From: a bacterium
GTDB taxonomy: Bacteria; UBA3054
Assembly: GCA_017538635.1 (NCBI GenBank)
Contig: JAFYIM010000541.1
Coordinates: forward strand, 1 to 6,614
Length of the DNA: 6,614 bases
Direction: 5' to 3'
Made by a program: the position numbers and the translations under genes. A model generated the notes under the pieces. That model worked only from the letters and a program-made list of their open reading frames with translations. It was not told the origin of the DNA and did no database searches. Shown here piece after piece: positions 5,605-6,614 of this stretch; within the stretch, counting starts at the first letter, position 1, and every line of letters begins with the position of its first letter.

Positions 5605-6614
5605 ATGTCAAAAGAAACAGGAAAAACGAGATCATATCTTTTGCCATACTTGGGAGGTCTTTTTCTGACTTCCTTTGCGCTGGGACTTGTCCTGGCGTGC
5701 TTTTTACTTGTCAGCGTGTCCAGGGAGATTGCTTTGAGTTACAGGAACATCGCGCAGACCTGGGTGAAAGCCTGCCAGCATGAAATGACCGCCAGGGGAG
5801 AATTGGGACTCCTGCAGCAGGAGATGGAACTGAACTCCGCCGTGCTTGAAAAGCAGGGGATCTATCTGGTCGAAGTCATTTCCATGAGCGGACTCATTCT
5901 TTTGCACAGCGATGAGAATCTTGTAGGCGAGACCGCAAACCTTACGCTCAACTTAAAAGGGGCCCTTCACGGCGGCTCTTACCAGCGTCTGACAGGAAGC
6001 GGTGACAACTTAAGGATAGTGCTGACGGAACCGCTCGCCAACTACAACCAGATCTGGGGCGCCCTCAGCATCAGCCTGAAGCCTGAAAAGAAGCACGTCT
6101 GGCCTTTGCGTTTCGGAACGATTTCCAAGAAGCTTCTGCTGATTCTTATGGCAGTTGACGTTCTGCTTCTGCTCTTCTTCCTTTTCAAAACTCTGCAGTC
6201 CGGGAAAAGCGCCCTGGAAGAATTGAGGAAAAAGGAGGACAGCATAAGGCAGGACCAATTGGCAACCGTAGGCGCAGGTCTGGCGCATGAAGTCAAAAAT
6301 TCTTTGAACGGGATAAACCTGAACGCGCAGCTGTTAAAGGAAAGCCTGAATGACAGCGGCGCGTCGGAAAGCCAAATAAAGAAGCTTGAAAGGATCGAAC
6401 GGGAAGCGCGCTCCTCGGGAGAAATGCTGGCGACTTTCCTGAGTTATGCGAAGAGCGGCGAATTTTCTCCGAAAGAGGTTAATCTGCGCTCTCTTATAAA
6501 CGAGCTCGGCCAGTTCTTCAGGGAGGCGGGCGAGAAGGGAAACGTCAAGGTGAGCTATTCTTCAGAAAATGCTCCCCAGAGCGTAATAGCGGATGAGAGC
6601 AGTCTGCGCCACGC
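5605..6614 (+). CDS. Membrane sensor histidine kinase (3' truncated by window end)
   Basis: The frame stays open from the ATG at 5605 to the window end (336 complete codons). A first transmembrane helix (about residues 12-38) and a second (about 175-196) bracket an extracytoplasmic sensor region of about 135 residues. A short charged linker (SALEELRKKEDSIRQDQ) then leads into a HisKA dimerisation domain: LATVGAGLAHEVKNSLNGI (219-237), with His228 as the predicted phospho-acceptor. Helix 2 (about 255-283, ending in FLSYAKSGEFSP) follows. The HATPase_c domain with the N and G boxes starts about where the window ends. The H-box resembles NtrB/AtoS/ZraS-type kinases, which often pair with sigma54-activating response regulators. 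The gene lies 3 nt after the PAQR gene in the same frame and has no SD, so it is probably translated by coupling. Confidence 0.93.
   Translation, partial: MSKETGKTRSYLLPYLGGLFLTSFALGLVLACFLLVSVSREIALSYRNIAQTWVKACQHEMTARGELGLLQQEMELNSAVLEKQGIYLVEVISMSGLILLHSDENLVGETANLTLNLKGALHGGSYQRLTGSGDNLRIVLTEPLANYNQIWGALSISLKPEKKHVWPLRFGTISKKLLLILMAVDVLLLLFFLFKTLQSGKSALEELRKKEDSIRQDQLATVGAGLAHEVKNSLNGINLNAQLLKESLNDSGASESQIKKLERIEREARSSGEMLATFLSYAKSGEFSPKEVNLRSLINELGQFFREAGEKGNVKVSYSSENAPQSVIADESSLRH

Overview
The window is an ordinary-looking stretch of bacterial chromosome with every gene on the + strand and tight spacing. It probably comes from a Gram-negative, non-Proteobacterial lineage. The clues are a long six-domain ribosomal protein S1 (593 aa), a formylglycine-generating-enzyme (SUMF1) type C-terminus at the left edge, and a mixture of genes with and without Shine-Dalgarno sequences. 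A PVC-type phylum (Lentisphaerota/Kiritimatiellota-like) would fit, but this is a weak inference; no 16S or other phylogenetic marker was analysed.

Left part (1-1482): the last 29 codons of a SUMF1/FGE-like protein, then an NhaC-family Na+/H+ antiporter with a clear AGGAGA ribosome binding site. Middle (1483-3592): a well-formed sigma70-type promoter drives rpsA (30S ribosomal protein S1) through a leader with no Shine-Dalgarno and a 34-nt stretch without any G. Next comes a tRNA-Asp(GTC) gene with its own consensus promoter. That promoter is embedded in a nested pair of inverted repeats, and the tRNA ends in a textbook intrinsic terminator.

Right part (3592-6614): an extended -10 promoter lies only 7 nt before the first ATG of an apparent three-gene operon. 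The operon holds an unrecognised 450-aa membrane protein made of two signal/anchor-ectodomain-TM halves, a hemolysin III/PAQR-family seven-TM protein (4-bp ATGA overlap), and a membrane sensor histidine kinase (3-nt gap, truncated by the window end before its ATPase domain). The arrangement suggests that these envelope proteins are expressed together with a signalling kinase whose partner response regulator should lie just beyond the window.

I see no mobile element, CRISPR array, phage gene or clearly novel defence-type system here. The points most worth a second look are the probably leaderless mRNA start of the right-hand operon, the palindrome over the tRNA-Asp promoter, the two-part membrane protein, and the G-free leader of rpsA.
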